A stretch of DNA of 64,000 nucleotides from Pacificimonas sp963710205. GTDB lineage: Bacteria; Pseudomonadota; Alphaproteobacteria; Sphingomonadales; Sphingomonadaceae. Within the stretch, counting starts at the first letter, position 1; the number at the start of each line of letters is the position of its first letter. Below, in pieces: positions 41,457-49,962 of this stretch. The stretch lies in the NCBI GenBank assembly GCA_963710205.1, contig CAVPZG010000004.1, positions 310,001-374,000 on the forward strand, in the 5' to 3' direction. The notes under the pieces are model-generated. The model worked only from the letters and a program-made list of their open reading frames with translations, was not told the origin of the DNA and ran no database searches. The position numbers were made by a program, and so were the translations under genes.

Positions 41457-42548
41457 CTAGAGGCCGCTCGTGTCCATGACCGTGCCGTTAGTCGCAGCAT
41501 CGACATTGGCGGCGCGAATGGCGTCGGGCGCCGCGATCAGTCCGCGTCCCTTCAGATAGCCTTCGGGACCAACGGCTGTGTCGCTGACATATTCCGTCAG
41601 GAACGTCTTCAGCGCCGGCTTCGCGCGCATATGCTCGCCCTTCGCATAGATATATAGCGGGCGGGCGGCGATATAGGCACCGCTGGCGATGTCATCATAG
41701 GTCGGCTGAACGCCATTCAGATTGAGCGCGGCGATCTTGTCCAGATTTTCCTCGAGGTAAGAATAACCGAAAATCCCGATCGCGACCGGGTTTGATACCA
41801 GCTTCTGGACGATCAGATTGTCATTCTCACCCGCCTCGACAAAGACGCCGTCCTCGCGCAGTTTCGTGCAGCGTTCCTCGAACAGGGCTTCGTCGCTATC
41901 TTCAAGGGCGGCGACTTCGGGCACGGCTTCGCAGCCCGCCTGCATGACGAGTTCGTTGAAAGCGTCTCGCGTCCCGGATGTCGGCGGCGGACCCAGAACC
42001 TCGATCTTGCGGTCGGGTAGGCCGGGCTTGACCTGATTCCAGTTGGTGAGCGTATTCGGCGTGCCGTCGGGCGAAGTCGCGGCGAGCGCCAGATAGAGTT
42101 CCTCCGCGGTCAGTTCGAACGGTTCGGCATCGCGGCTCTGGGCAAAGGCGATGCCGTCGATGCCGACCTGGATTTCGATAATGTCGTTGACGCCGTTCTC
42201 GCGGCACATCTCGACCTCGCTCATCTTGATGCGGCGCGACGCGTTGGCGATGTCGGGGTGCTCCGTTCCGACGCCGGCGCAGAACAGCTTCAGGCCGCCA
42301 CCCGTGCCGGTGGATTCCACGATGGGCGTGGCCGCGCTGGGATGCGTGTTCTTGAAATTCTCGGCGACCGCCGTCGTGAACGGATAGACGGTCGAGGAGC
42401 CGACGATTTTCAGCGCCGGGCCTGCGACTGCGGGATCGCCGGCCGAGGTATTGCCGCCCGCGCCGCCACTGTCGCAGGCCGCGAGTGCCAGAAGGCCAGC
42501 AAGGGCAACGCCTGTCTTCAGCGCGCGGGATGAAATCGAATTGGTCAT
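41457..42548 (-). CDS. pstS: Phosphate ABC transporter substrate-binding protein PstS
   Basis: 363 residues. Lipoprotein signal LKTGVALAGLLALAACDSGG with lipobox LAAC. The mature part has the phosphate-binding motifs: KIVGSSTVYPFTTAVAENF, ESTGTGGGLKLFC and GPPPTSGTRDAF. It binds phosphate in the periplasm for PstABC, which are not in the window. The start is ATG 42546-42548, with GAGG seven bases before; a three-repeat PHO box lies 57 bp upstream and a strong terminator follows. Confidence 0.95.
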   Translation of the reverse strand: MTNSISSRALKTGVALAGLLALAACDSGGAGGNTSAGDPAVAGPALKIVGSSTVYPFTTAVAENFKNTHPSAATPIVESTGTGGGLKLFCAGVGTEHPDIANASRRIKMSEVEMCRENGVNDIIEIQVGIDGIAFAQSRDAEPFELTAEELYLALAATSPDGTPNTLTNWNQVKPGLPDRKIEVLGPPPTSGTRDAFNELVMQAGCEAVPEVAALEDSDEALFEERCTKLREDGVFVEAGENDNLIVQKLVSNPVAIGIFGYSYLEENLDKIAALNLNGVQPTYDDIASGAYIAARPLYIYAKGEHMRAKPALKTFLTEYVSDTAVGPEGYLKGRGLIAAPDAIRAANVDAATNGTVMDTSGL

Positions 42549-42604
42549 ATCTGGTCCTCTACAGGATGGGATTGCGGCTTGCGGGGGCGATTTGCGCCGT
42601 TTCG

Positions 42605-42633
42605 ATGACAGACGTGTGACAGTGATGTGAAAG
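42605..42633 (-). promoter_or_regulatory. PHO box (three tandem 7-mers) upstream of pstS
   Basis: Minus strand reads CTTTCAC-N4-CTGTCAC-N4-CTGTCAT: three direct repeats at 11-bp spacing, the layout recognised by PhoB. Two of three match the consensus CTGTCAT/C fully or nearly so. It lies 57-85 bp upstream of the pstS start, so phosphate-starvation induction of pstS is expected. The divergent EamA gene shares the region. Confidence 0.85.
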
Positions 42634-42714
42634 TTGCGCGGAGACGTCGGGGCGGATCTTCCCGATATGGCCAGCTTGACTCGCTGCCGGACCCCGTCGA
42701 ATGGCCGCGCTGTC

Positions 42715-43608
42715 ATGCGCGCGTCTCCCATTCTTCTGACAATCGCCGGTATCGCGCTTCTGTGTGCGATGGATGCCGCCGTTAAAGTCGTATCACTGCA
42801 GGAAAGCGTCCTGATGGGGGCATGGCTGCGTTATGCCTTTGGCAGCGCACTCATGATACCCGTGATCTGGCTGCTGCGCCGCCGCCTGCCGCCCCGTGGG
42901 CGCTGGCATCTGCACGTCCTGCGCGGCGCCTTGATGGGGCTCATGGGCTACCTGTTCTTCCTGTCGATCAGCATCCTTCCCATGGCGGAGACCCTGACCA
43001 TCGCCTTTGTCGCGCCGCTCCTCGTGCCGCCAATGGCCGCGATGTTCATTGGTGAAAGGATGCGGCTGAAAACCGTTGTCGCCGGAATTGTCGGTTTTGG
43101 CGGCGTCATCGTAACCTTGCAGGGCGCGGAAAGCGGCGTTGACCCCGCTGCGGCCGACCTGCGCATGATCGGCGTCGGCGCGGCGCTGCTGTCGGCGCTG
43201 CTCTACGCCGTCCAGTCGGTCATCCTGCGTTCGATGGCGCAAAAGGATGACGCCTTCGCCATCACGATGCTGAGCGCGCTTGTGCCGTGCGTGCTGATGT
43301 CGCCGTTTCTGGTGTTCTTCGCCGCGCCGCCCACGCCCTCCATCCTGCCCACCGGCGCGCTCGCCGGGCTCCTCGGCAGTGCGGGCGCGCTGATGCTGGC
43401 GCAGGCCTATGCACGCGCGGAGGCGCAAATCCTTATTCTGTTCGAATATACCGGCCTGCTCTGGGCGGCGCTGCTTGGCTGGTTTCTGTTCGATGAAGTG
43501 CCGCGTCTTGAAATCTTTCTGGGTGCGGCGATCATCGCGGGGGCCTGCCTGACGGTGACATGGTCTGATCGCGCGCCGCGCGTTCCCCAGAAGAAGAGCG
43601 CGTTCTGA
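42715..43608 (+). CDS. EamA/DMT-family transporter
   Basis: 297 residues, ten hydrophobic segments in two EamA halves (GIALLCAMDAAVKVVSLQES; FIGERMRLKTVVAGIVGFGG; GALAGLLGSAGALMLAQAYA). A drug/metabolite exporter of unknown substrate. Start is ATG 42713-ish frame at 42715 (MRASPILLTIAG); upstream in-frame codons are not family-like. Its stop and the MFS start share TGATG. Confidence 0.9.
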   Translation: MRASPILLTIAGIALLCAMDAAVKVVSLQESVLMGAWLRYAFGSALMIPVIWLLRRRLPPRGRWHLHVLRGALMGLMGYLFFLSISILPMAETLTIAFVAPLLVPPMAAMFIGERMRLKTVVAGIVGFGGVIVTLQGAESGVDPAAADLRMIGVGAALLSALLYAVQSVILRSMAQKDDAFAITMLSALVPCVLMSPFLVFFAAPPTPSILPTGALAGLLGSAGALMLAQAYARAEAQILILFEYTGLLWAALLGWFLFDEVPRLEIFLGAAIIAGACLTVTWSDRAPRVPQKKSAF

Positions 43609-44870
43609 TGACGAAGACGGCCTTCCAGCGCACGGATTTCCGGCTGCTTTTCCTGGTCCTGTTCACGGTCGCGGCGGGCAATACGGCGCTCCAGTCCGTG
43701 CTGCCCGCCATAGGCCGTGAACTTGCCATCCCCGATATGGCGGTCGCCGCCATCTTCAGTCTGTCGGCGCTGTTCTGGACCCTGAGCGCGCCCTACTGGG
43801 CGGATCAGTCCGACCGGCGCGGGCGCAAGAAACTGGTCGCCCTTGGCATGTTCGGCTACTTCATATCGACACTCCTTTGCGCCGCCGTGATCTTTGCGGG
43901 GCTGGAGGGCTGGATCGGGGCGGTCGCCATTATCGTCCTGTTCGCCAGTTTCCGCGCGTTGTTCGGAATCTTCGGCAGCGCCTCCAATCCGGCCGCCCAG
44001 GCCTATGTCGCCGTCAGGACCAGTCCGGCCCAGCGGACCGCGGCGATCTCCGTCCTTGCCTCCGCTTTTGGTCTTGGCACCATCGTCGGTCCGGCAGTCG
44101 CGCCCTTCTTCATCTTTCCCGTGGTGACGCTTTCGGGGCCACTCTTCGCCTTTGCCCTCATCGCGCTGGCCGTGCTGTTCATGGTCCTGAAATTTCTGCC
44201 AAAGGATGATGAAGCGGAAATTGCGGCCAATCTGAAGCGCGGTTCGCGCCGTCTCAGCTGGTGGGATCCGCGTATACGGCCCTTTGTCGTCTACGGACTG
44301 ATCGTGGGCAACGCACAGGCCGCCATGGGCCAGACGCTGGGCTTCTTCATCATTGACACCAGCGGGCGCGATCCCGCAGCGGCGCAGGTCCTGATCGGTG
44401 TCGCCATGATGGCGGGCGCGGGCGCGACGCTGCTTGCGCAGTGGGGCCTGATCGGCATGTTCGGCATGGGGCCGAAACAGCTGACCCGCTGGGGGGCGGG
44501 ACTGGCACTTCTCGGCACCATCGGCATGGCCATGTCATCGAGCATTTACGGCATCACCATGAGCTTCGCGCTCGCTATGCTGGGCTATGGGTTTGCAAGG
44601 CCGGGGTTCAGCGCAGGCGCCTCGCTTGCCGTCGGCCAGGAGGATCAGGGCGCGGCGGCGGGGACGATCACGGCGGTGAATGGGGCCAGCTTCATTGTCG
44701 CGCCCACCATCGGGGTCGGTCTTTACCAGCTGGGACAACCGCTACCCTATATTCTGTCCGCGGCCCTTCTCGCCTTTCTGCTGTTCTACAGTTTCCGCTC
44801 GCGTCTCCTCAGCGCGGATCTGGTCAGAGATGCCGCCGACGTTCCCGATGTGGGGTCAGAACACCCCTAG
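43608..44870 (+). CDS. MFS-family transporter
   Basis: 420 residues with about twelve hydrophobic segments. The A-motif APYWADQSDRRGRKK in loop 2-3 marks a major facilitator, of the drug-antiporter (TetA-like) group; later ASNPAAQAYVAVRTSPAQRT and AFGLGTIVGPAVAP follow. Its start overlaps the EamA stop (TGATG), so the two transporters form an operon. Substrate unknown. Converges with the flavodoxin-like gene, overlapping 15 nt. Confidence 0.9.
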   Translation: MTKTAFQRTDFRLLFLVLFTVAAGNTALQSVLPAIGRELAIPDMAVAAIFSLSALFWTLSAPYWADQSDRRGRKKLVALGMFGYFISTLLCAAVIFAGLEGWIGAVAIIVLFASFRALFGIFGSASNPAAQAYVAVRTSPAQRTAAISVLASAFGLGTIVGPAVAPFFIFPVVTLSGPLFAFALIALAVLFMVLKFLPKDDEAEIAANLKRGSRRLSWWDPRIRPFVVYGLIVGNAQAAMGQTLGFFIIDTSGRDPAAAQVLIGVAMMAGAGATLLAQWGLIGMFGMGPKQLTRWGAGLALLGTIGMAMSSSIYGITMSFALAMLGYGFARPGFSAGASLAVGQEDQGAAAGTITAVNGASFIVAPTIGVGLYQLGQPLPYILSAALLAFLLFYSFRSRLLSADLVRDAADVPDVGSEHP

Positions 44871-45347
44871 CGCCAGACCGGCAGCCAGCGACTGGCCCAG
44901 CGCGCGGCAGCGTTGCAGATCATCCGCACCAATCTGCTTCGCCGCCAGGATTTCGTCCGGCGTCTGGGCGTGGGTGCAGACGATCAGCGGGTCGGCAATC
45001 GCCTTCAGCCGCCATCCCGTGGCAATGCGCGCTGTCTGCCGCGCGCAATTCCCGCCGTCAGACCCTGCGCAAACCATCTGCGCATAGGGCCGGCCCTCGA
45101 TCCGGCCCAGCAGGGGATAATAGCAGCGGTCATAAAACGCCTTCATCACGCCCGCGATGGCAGCCAGGTTTTCAGGCGCGGCGAACAGATAGCCGTCCGC
45201 TGCCAGCATGTCATCCGGTCCCGCATCTTCGGCAGTCATCGACCGGGTCTCACAGTCGTCCTCACCGCGCGCGCCCGCCGCTGCCGCCTCGGCCATCTGC
45301 CGCGTTCCGCCGGTGTGGGAATGATGGACGATCAGCAGCCTGGTCAT
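44856..45347 (-). CDS. Flavodoxin-like NAD(P)H-dependent FMN reductase family protein
   Basis: 163 residues. Flavodoxin fold: MTRLLIVHHSHTGGTRQMAE supplies the phosphate-binding loop (SHTGGT), DGYLFAAPENLAAIAGVMK and FYDRCYYPLLGRIEGRPYAQ the FMN face and the reductase-like segment. Probable quinone/FMN reductase; not firmly assignable. Start is ATG 45345-45347 (MTRLLI). It follows the S24 repressor gene by 16 bp on the same strand, so it may share its regulation. Confidence 0.85.
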   Translation of the reverse strand: MTRLLIVHHSHTGGTRQMAEAAAAGARGEDDCETRSMTAEDAGPDDMLAADGYLFAAPENLAAIAGVMKAFYDRCYYPLLGRIEGRPYAQMVCAGSDGGNCARQTARIATGWRLKAIADPLIVCTHAQTPDEILAAKQIGADDLQRCRALGQSLAAGLALGVF

Positions 45348-45363
45348 GCCCGCCACCCTAACG

Positions 45364-46053
45364 TCAGCGCAGCTGCCGCCCAACCCAGATGACCCGGCCG
45401 ATGATGTCCACATTGGCGGGATCGACATCGCCGATGTCGGGATACATCGCATTGTCGCTGGTCACGCGGATCGTGCGCGTCGCGGGAATGCGTGTCACAC
45501 GCTTCACCAGCAGGCTGTCCTCCGCCCGCATGACATAGATGCCGTCACGCAGCCGCTCGGCACCATCGCTGCGATCGACCAGAATGGGATCGGCATCGCC
45601 CAGTGTCGGCAGCATGGAATCGCCCTGCACCTTGATTACGGAGAGAAGCTCCGGGTCGCCGCCGGCAATCCCGCGGATCCAGCGCGCCTGAAACGCCAGC
45701 GCGGATTCCGCCGCTTCCTCCTCTTCCGTCAGCGCGCCTGCGCCCGCGGACGCGCCAATGCCGCTATAATAGGGCACAAGCATGTAATCGTCGCCCGACT
45801 GCGCTTTCCCCGCCGACACCGCGCGCCCCTTCGCCGTGCGGGGGGCACCCAGCTCGATTTCACTGACATCCAGATGCGCCGCCAGCTTGCGGCGGTCATC
45901 CTCATCCAGTTTGCGTGGCACGCCGCGCTTGATGAACTGCTGGATATACGCGGGGTTACGACCCAGCATACGCGACAGCGAAACATAATCCTCACCGCTT
46001 GTCCGGATCAGCATGTCGAGCCGTTCGCGGACGGCCATGTTCGAGTCGGTCAC
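45364..46053 (-). CDS. S24-family self-cleaving-type repressor (HTH + LexA/CI-like peptidase)
   Basis: 229 residues. N-terminal HTH (SLSRMLGRNPAYIQQFIKRG), then a S24 peptidase domain: Ser146 in KVQGDSMLPTLGDAD and Lys184 in LLVKRV are 38 residues apart, as in LexA. Ala-Gly pairs around 103-106 (GASAGAGAL) lie about 41 residues before Ser146, the place of the RecA-stimulated cut in LexA and CI. Start is GTG 46051-46053 with AGGAG seven bases upstream. The promoter spacer carries a GAAC-N7-GAAC site. Its targets are unknown; the diverging genes and the flavodoxin-like gene are candidates. Confidence 0.88.
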   Translation of the reverse strand: MTDSNMAVRERLDMLIRTSGEDYVSLSRMLGRNPAYIQQFIKRGVPRKLDEDDRRKLAAHLDVSEIELGAPRTAKGRAVSAGKAQSGDDYMLVPYYSGIGASAGAGALTEEEEAAESALAFQARWIRGIAGGDPELLSVIKVQGDSMLPTLGDADPILVDRSDGAERLRDGIYVMRAEDSLLVKRVTRIPATRTIRVTSDNAMYPDIGDVDPANVDIIGRVIWVGRQLR

Positions 46054-46077
46054 TGATTCGCTCCTATTCCATCGGCG

Positions 46078-46106
46078 TAACTAGAACAAAAAGCGAACAT
46101 ATTCAA
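46078..46106 (-). promoter_or_regulatory. Predicted promoter of the S24 gene
   Basis: Minus strand TTGAAT (46101-46106) and TAGTTA (46078-46083), separated by 17 bp. The spacer contains the LexA-type box, and the -10 is 25 bp upstream of the start codon. Neither hexamer is a perfect match, so the call is moderate. Confidence 0.5.
46084..46098. promoter_or_regulatory. LexA-type SOS box (GAAC-N7-GAAC)
   Basis: GAAC at 46084-46087 and GAAC at 46095-46098 with seven bases between (AAAAAGC), on the minus strand GTTCGCTTTTTGTTC. This is exactly the alphaproteobacterial LexA consensus GTTC-N7-GTTC. It fills most of the predicted promoter spacer of the S24 gene, so LexA binding would block it; the diverging genes start 82 bp away. 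Confidence 0.75.
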
Positions 46107-46179
46107 TGTGGTCCAGATTCTGCTTCACTAATAGGAAATAAACGCAATCATAGGATATTCCATTGTACAGGAGTTTCCA

Positions 46180-46365
46180 ATGCATTTGTTGTCCGTAGCC
46201 GAGCGCTACATCCGCAAAAACAAGGTGTCCGCCACACGCGTAGGACGCGAATCGGTCGGCGATCCCAGGCTGATTTTCGACATGAGAAACGGCAGAAATC
46301 TGGGCGCGAAGATCGAAAGCCGCCTGTCCGCCTATCTGATGCGCGATGCGGGAGATGCTGGATGA
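46180..46365 (+). CDS. Small DNA-binding-like protein diverging from the S24 repressor
   Basis: 61 residues, basic: YIRKNKVSATRVGRESVGDP followed by RLIFDMRNGRNLGAKIESRL. The spacing of VSATRVGRESVGDPRLIFDMRNGR resembles the small alphaproteobacterial proteins with a helix-turn-helix 'ATRFGR-VGDP-DLRNGR' layout (from memory), hinting at a Cro-like role. AGGAG six bases before the ATG. It overlaps the next gene as ATGA. Function unproven. Confidence 0.65.
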   Translation: MHLLSVAERYIRKNKVSATRVGRESVGDPRLIFDMRNGRNLGAKIESRLSAYLMRDAGDAG

Positions 46366-46763
46366 ACGCGATGTTCGCACCCGCCTGCGCGTGTTTGCAT
46401 GATGTGGTCGCCGCCATGTTCACGGCTTCAGCCGAACCCACTCCTGGGCCGCAAGGTAAAGCCGGTTCGGAATGTATGGAGAGGAATTTACCTTTTGCGA
46501 AACTGGAGTCCTTCAAGACCAGCGCGTGGGCGAGTGTGGACCTGGAGGGAACGGTGTCCACGTTCGTCATCAGCATCGCCGGGCAGGAGGCTGCTGTCGA
46601 CCGGATGGCCGAACGACTGGAACGGGATTTCCAGACCGGAAAGGTGGACCCCGGTGGCGCGCTTCTCGCCGACATCGTCAGAACGGACACCGACAAGACC
46701 GTCGACGGACGTGGCCGTGCCGTCAGTCTGCTGACATTCGAGGCGCTGGTGATCACTGATTAG
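46362..46763 (+). CDS. Hypothetical protein coupled to the small HTH-like gene
   Basis: 133 residues, no recognisable domain. Start ATG 46362 overlaps the previous stop by 4 nt, with GGGAG seven bases upstream. The C-terminal two thirds are regular: MERNLPFAKLESFKTSAWAS, FVISIAGQEAAVDRMAERLE and SLLTFEALVITD; the first 38 residues (CACLHDVV and a proline-rich stretch) look less structured, so a later start at MERNLPF is possible. It ends 68 bp before gspE. Confidence 0.55.
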   Translation: MNAMFAPACACLHDVVAAMFTASAEPTPGPQGKAGSECMERNLPFAKLESFKTSAWASVDLEGTVSTFVISIAGQEAAVDRMAERLERDFQTGKVDPGGALLADIVRTDTDKTVDGRGRAVSLLTFEALVITD

Positions 46764-46831
46764 GCTCAGCCGGCGGCGCGCGGGCGTCACAAACTCATCA
46801 CTGGCGGGCGGCGCGCGTCTTGCGCTAAGGC

Positions 46832-48346
46832 ATGCCGGTGATGAGCGAGCCAGAACGCCTCCCCGCCGCCGATCTGCCCTATGCTTTCGCCAAGCGGCAC
46901 GGCGTTGTGATGATGCCGGACGCGAACGGCGCGCCGGCCGTTGGCCTGCGGGAGGCTGCCGATCCCCGCGCGCTCACGGAAGTGCGCCGGGCGCTGGCCC
47001 GCCCTTTCACCGTCACCATGCTGCCACAAAAGGATTTCGACCTCCGGCTTGGCGAGGTTTACGGTGCGGCTGGGCTCGATGCCGATACCGTTTCGGGCGA
47101 GCTGGCCGAAGTGGGCGATCTCGGCGCACTGGCCGACGACATTCCCGCCGCCGCCGACCTTCTCGACAGCAATGACGACGCGCCCGTCATTCGCCTGATC
47201 AATGGCATCCTCGCGGAGGCGGTGCGGCAGGGCGCGTCCGACATCCATGTCGAACCCTTCGAAAGCGCGCTCGTCGTGCGGCTTCGCGTGGACGGCGTGC
47301 TAACAGAAGCGCTGCGTCTGCCCGCCAAGGTCGCGCCGCTTGTCACCAGCCGCATCAAGGTCATGGCCCGACTCGATATCGCCGAACGGCGCGTCCCGCA
47401 GGACGGGCGTATCGGCCTTACGCTTGGGGGCAGGGCGCTGGACGTTCGTGTTTCGACGCTGCCGGCGCGCGGCGGCGAACGTGTCGTCATGCGCCTTCTG
47501 GACAAGGAGCAGGCGGGCCTCGGCCTTTCGGATCTCGGCCTTCCGCCGCATCTCCTGGAGCAGTTTGAAGGCGCGATTGCCGAACCCAATGGGATCATCC
47601 TTGTCACGGGCCCGACGGGCTCGGGCAAGACGACGACACTCTATTCCGGCCTTCGCATGCTGAATGACGGGCGGCGCAATATCCTGACGGTCGAGGATCC
47701 GGTCGAATATGCCGTCGAGGGCGTCGGTCAGACGCAGGTGAACGCAAAGGTCGGCATGAGTTTCGCTGCGGGCCTGCGCGCGATCCTGAGGCAGGATCCC
47801 GATGTCGTCATGGTCGGCGAAATCCGCGACCATGAAACAGCCGAGATAGCCGTGCAGGCGTCGCTGACCGGCCATCTCGTCCTTTCGACCGTGCACACCA
47901 ACGACGCTGTCGGGGCGATAACCCGCCTCAGGGATCTGGGTGTAGAGCCCTTCCTGCTTGCCTCTTCGCTGCGCCTCGTGATGGCACAAAGGCTGGTGCG
48001 GCGGCTGTGCAGGGCGTGCATGCGGCCGCACAGCGCCACGCCCGCTGAGGCCGCATCGCTCGGCCTGCCCGCGGGCAGCACGTTGCACAGCGCTCCCGGC
48101 TGCGATGCCTGTGGACGCACCGGATATACCGGCCGCATCGGTGTTTTCGAACTCATCCGCATCGACAGGCAGATGCGCGACCTGATGCTGTCGGGTGCGG
48201 ACGAGACGGCGCTGTCGGACCTGGCGTTCGGAAGGACCGGCAGCATGGCGGACGCCGCGCGGGCGCTGGTGCTGGACGGGCAAACGACCATCGAGGAGGC
48301 CGTCAGGATTTTGCGGCAGGACGCGAGCGCCGATGCCGACCTTTGA
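46832..48346 (+). CDS. gspE: Type II secretion ATPase GspE
   Basis: 504 residues. Walker A GPTGSGKTTTLYS (about 260-272), Asp box DIHVEPFESALVVRLRVDG, Walker B-like DPDVVMVGEIRDHETAEIA, the His box STVHTNDAVGAITRL, and the tetracysteine zinc module CRACMRP and CDACGRTGYTGR. It powers pseudopilus assembly in type II secretion. gspF starts 14 nt before its stop. The start may instead be ATG 46841. Confidence 0.95.
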   Translation: MPVMSEPERLPAADLPYAFAKRHGVVMMPDANGAPAVGLREAADPRALTEVRRALARPFTVTMLPQKDFDLRLGEVYGAAGLDADTVSGELAEVGDLGALADDIPAAADLLDSNDDAPVIRLINGILAEAVRQGASDIHVEPFESALVVRLRVDGVLTEALRLPAKVAPLVTSRIKVMARLDIAERRVPQDGRIGLTLGGRALDVRVSTLPARGGERVVMRLLDKEQAGLGLSDLGLPPHLLEQFEGAIAEPNGIILVTGPTGSGKTTTLYSGLRMLNDGRRNILTVEDPVEYAVEGVGQTQVNAKVGMSFAAGLRAILRQDPDVVMVGEIRDHETAEIAVQASLTGHLVLSTVHTNDAVGAITRLRDLGVEPFLLASSLRLVMAQRLVRRLCRACMRPHSATPAEAASLGLPAGSTLHSAPGCDACGRTGYTGRIGVFELIRIDRQMRDLMLSGADETALSDLAFGRTGSMADAARALVLDGQTTIEEAVRILRQDASADADL

Positions 48347-49556
48347 CTATCTCGCCATCGACACGGCGGGCCGCGAACAGCGCGGTGCGCTGAGCGCCGA
48401 TAATGAGAGCCGTGCGCGCGATCTGCTGCGCGGAAAGGGACTTCTGCCGGTCAAGCTTGGGGCCAGCGCGGCAGCCGTGCCTGGCGTCGGCAATGCGGGG
48501 CGCCCCTCGCTGTTCGAGAAGAAATTATCGACGAAGCAGGCGACGCTGTTCACGCGGCAGCTGGCGACGCTTGTCTCCGTAACGCCGCTGGAGGAAGCCC
48601 TGCGCTCCATCGCCCTCCAGGCGGAAAAGCCGCATATCCAGCGCATCGTCGGCCATGTCCACGCAGGCGTGACGGAAGGCCGCCGCCTCGGCAGTGCGTT
48701 GGGGCTGGAGGCGAAAAGCTTCCCGCCGCTCTACCGCGCCATGGTCGCGGCGGGGGAGGGGTCCGGCGCGATGACGGAAATTCTCGATCGCCTGGCCGAC
48801 CTGATGGAACGTCAGGCGGAAGTGCGCGGCAAGATCGTCACGGCGCTCGTCTACCCGCTCATGCTGGCCGCCGTTGCCCTCCTGATCGTCATCGGCATGA
48901 TGACCTTCGTCATTCCAAAGGTCGTCGGCCAGTTCGACCGCATGGGTCAGGAACTGCCGCTCCTCACGCGCGTCACCATTGGCATATCGGATGCGATGAC
49001 CAGCTATGGTCTCATCTTTCTGGCATTGCTGATTGCCGCCGGGTTCGGCTTCGCGCAGATGCTGAGGAATGACGACTTCCGTCTGAAATTCAATTCCTGG
49101 CTGCTCGGCCTTCCCGTCCTTGGCAGGCTGATCCGCGACGTCAATGCGGCGCGGCTGGCGCGGACGCTGTCGACGGTCGTGGCGAACGGCATGCCGCTGC
49201 TCGACGGCCTGACCGTGACGGCGCAAACCATAAACAACCGCCGCATCCGCGCGGCCTGCCTCTCCATCGTCGAAAGCGTCAACGAAGGCGGCAGTCTCAG
49301 CGCCGCCATGCGCCGCACCGGTCTCTTCCCGCCGCTGCTTGTCCACATGACCGCGTCCGGCGAACAGTCCGGCCAGCTGGAGGTCATGCTGGGCCGCGCG
49401 GCCGACTATATGGAACGCGAATTCGACGCCTTCACGACCGGCGCGCTGTCGCTTCTCGAACCCCTTATCATCGTCGTCATGGGCGGTATGGTGGCGCTGA
49501 TCGTGCTGTCGATCCTGCTGCCGATCATGCAACTGAACACATTGGCCATAGGCTGA
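48333..49556 (+). CDS. gspF: Type II secretion inner-membrane protein GspF
   Basis: 407 residues. N-terminal MPTFDYLAIDTAGREQRGAL, cytoplasmic T2SSF repeats (LFTRQLATLVSVTPLEEALRS; LARTLSTVVANGMPLLDGL) and three transmembrane segments (LMLAAVALLIVIGMMTFVIP; GLIFLALLIAAGFGF; LLEPLIIVVMGGMVALIVLS). Forms the inner-membrane platform with GspE. Start ATG at 48333 overlaps gspE; an upstream frame is spurious. Confidence 0.95.
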   Translation: MPTFDYLAIDTAGREQRGALSADNESRARDLLRGKGLLPVKLGASAAAVPGVGNAGRPSLFEKKLSTKQATLFTRQLATLVSVTPLEEALRSIALQAEKPHIQRIVGHVHAGVTEGRRLGSALGLEAKSFPPLYRAMVAAGEGSGAMTEILDRLADLMERQAEVRGKIVTALVYPLMLAAVALLIVIGMMTFVIPKVVGQFDRMGQELPLLTRVTIGISDAMTSYGLIFLALLIAAGFGFAQMLRNDDFRLKFNSWLLGLPVLGRLIRDVNAARLARTLSTVVANGMPLLDGLTVTAQTINNRRIRAACLSIVESVNEGGSLSAAMRRTGLFPPLLVHMTASGEQSGQLEVMLGRAADYMEREFDAFTTGALSLLEPLIIVVMGGMVALIVLSILLPIMQLNTLAIG

Positions 49557-49566
49557 GGAACTGGAC

Positions 49567-49962
49567 ATGACTAAAGATATCGAGGCCCTGGATGACGGCT
49601 TCACCCTGGTCGAACTGATGGTGGTCATCGCCATTCTTGGCCTGTTGGCCACCTTCGTCGTTCTGAACGTCCTTCCCGCCCAGACGGAGGCCGAGCGCAC
49701 CAAGGCGAAGGCCGACATCGCCACGATCGAGCAGGGCCTGCAGATGTACCGCATCCAGCAGCGCCGCTATCCCACCACGGCGGAAGGTCTGGCTGTTCTC
49801 GACGGCACCACGATCCAGCGCCTGCCGGTCGATCCCTGGGGCAATCCCTATCAGTACGCCGCCCCGGGACGCGCCGGGCCATTCGACATCTACAGCTATG
49901 GCGCCGACGGCGTACAGGGCGGCGAGGACGAGAATGCCGATATCGGCAACTGGGAAAGCTGA
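49567..49962 (+). CDS. gspG: Major pseudopilin GspG
   Basis: 131 residues. Short leader ending in G before FTLVELMVVIAILGLLATFV (prepilin peptidase site at GFTLVE), a long hydrophobic helix, and the C-terminal GspG domain with WGNPYQYAAPGRAG and the calcium-binding DVQGGEDENADI-like loop near SYGADGVQGG. Main subunit of the pseudopilus. It overlaps gspH by 29 nt. Confidence 0.95.
   Translation: MTKDIEALDDGFTLVELMVVIAILGLLATFVVLNVLPAQTEAERTKAKADIATIEQGLQMYRIQQRRYPTTAEGLAVLDGTTIQRLPVDPWGNPYQYAAPGRAGPFDIYSYGADGVQGGEDENADIGNWES

Noticed and set aside
46148..46756. 202-codon minus-strand frame opposite the small HTH-like and 133-aa genes
   Set aside because: Serine/arginine-rich shadow without ribosome-binding site; the plus-strand pair has good starts and coupling.
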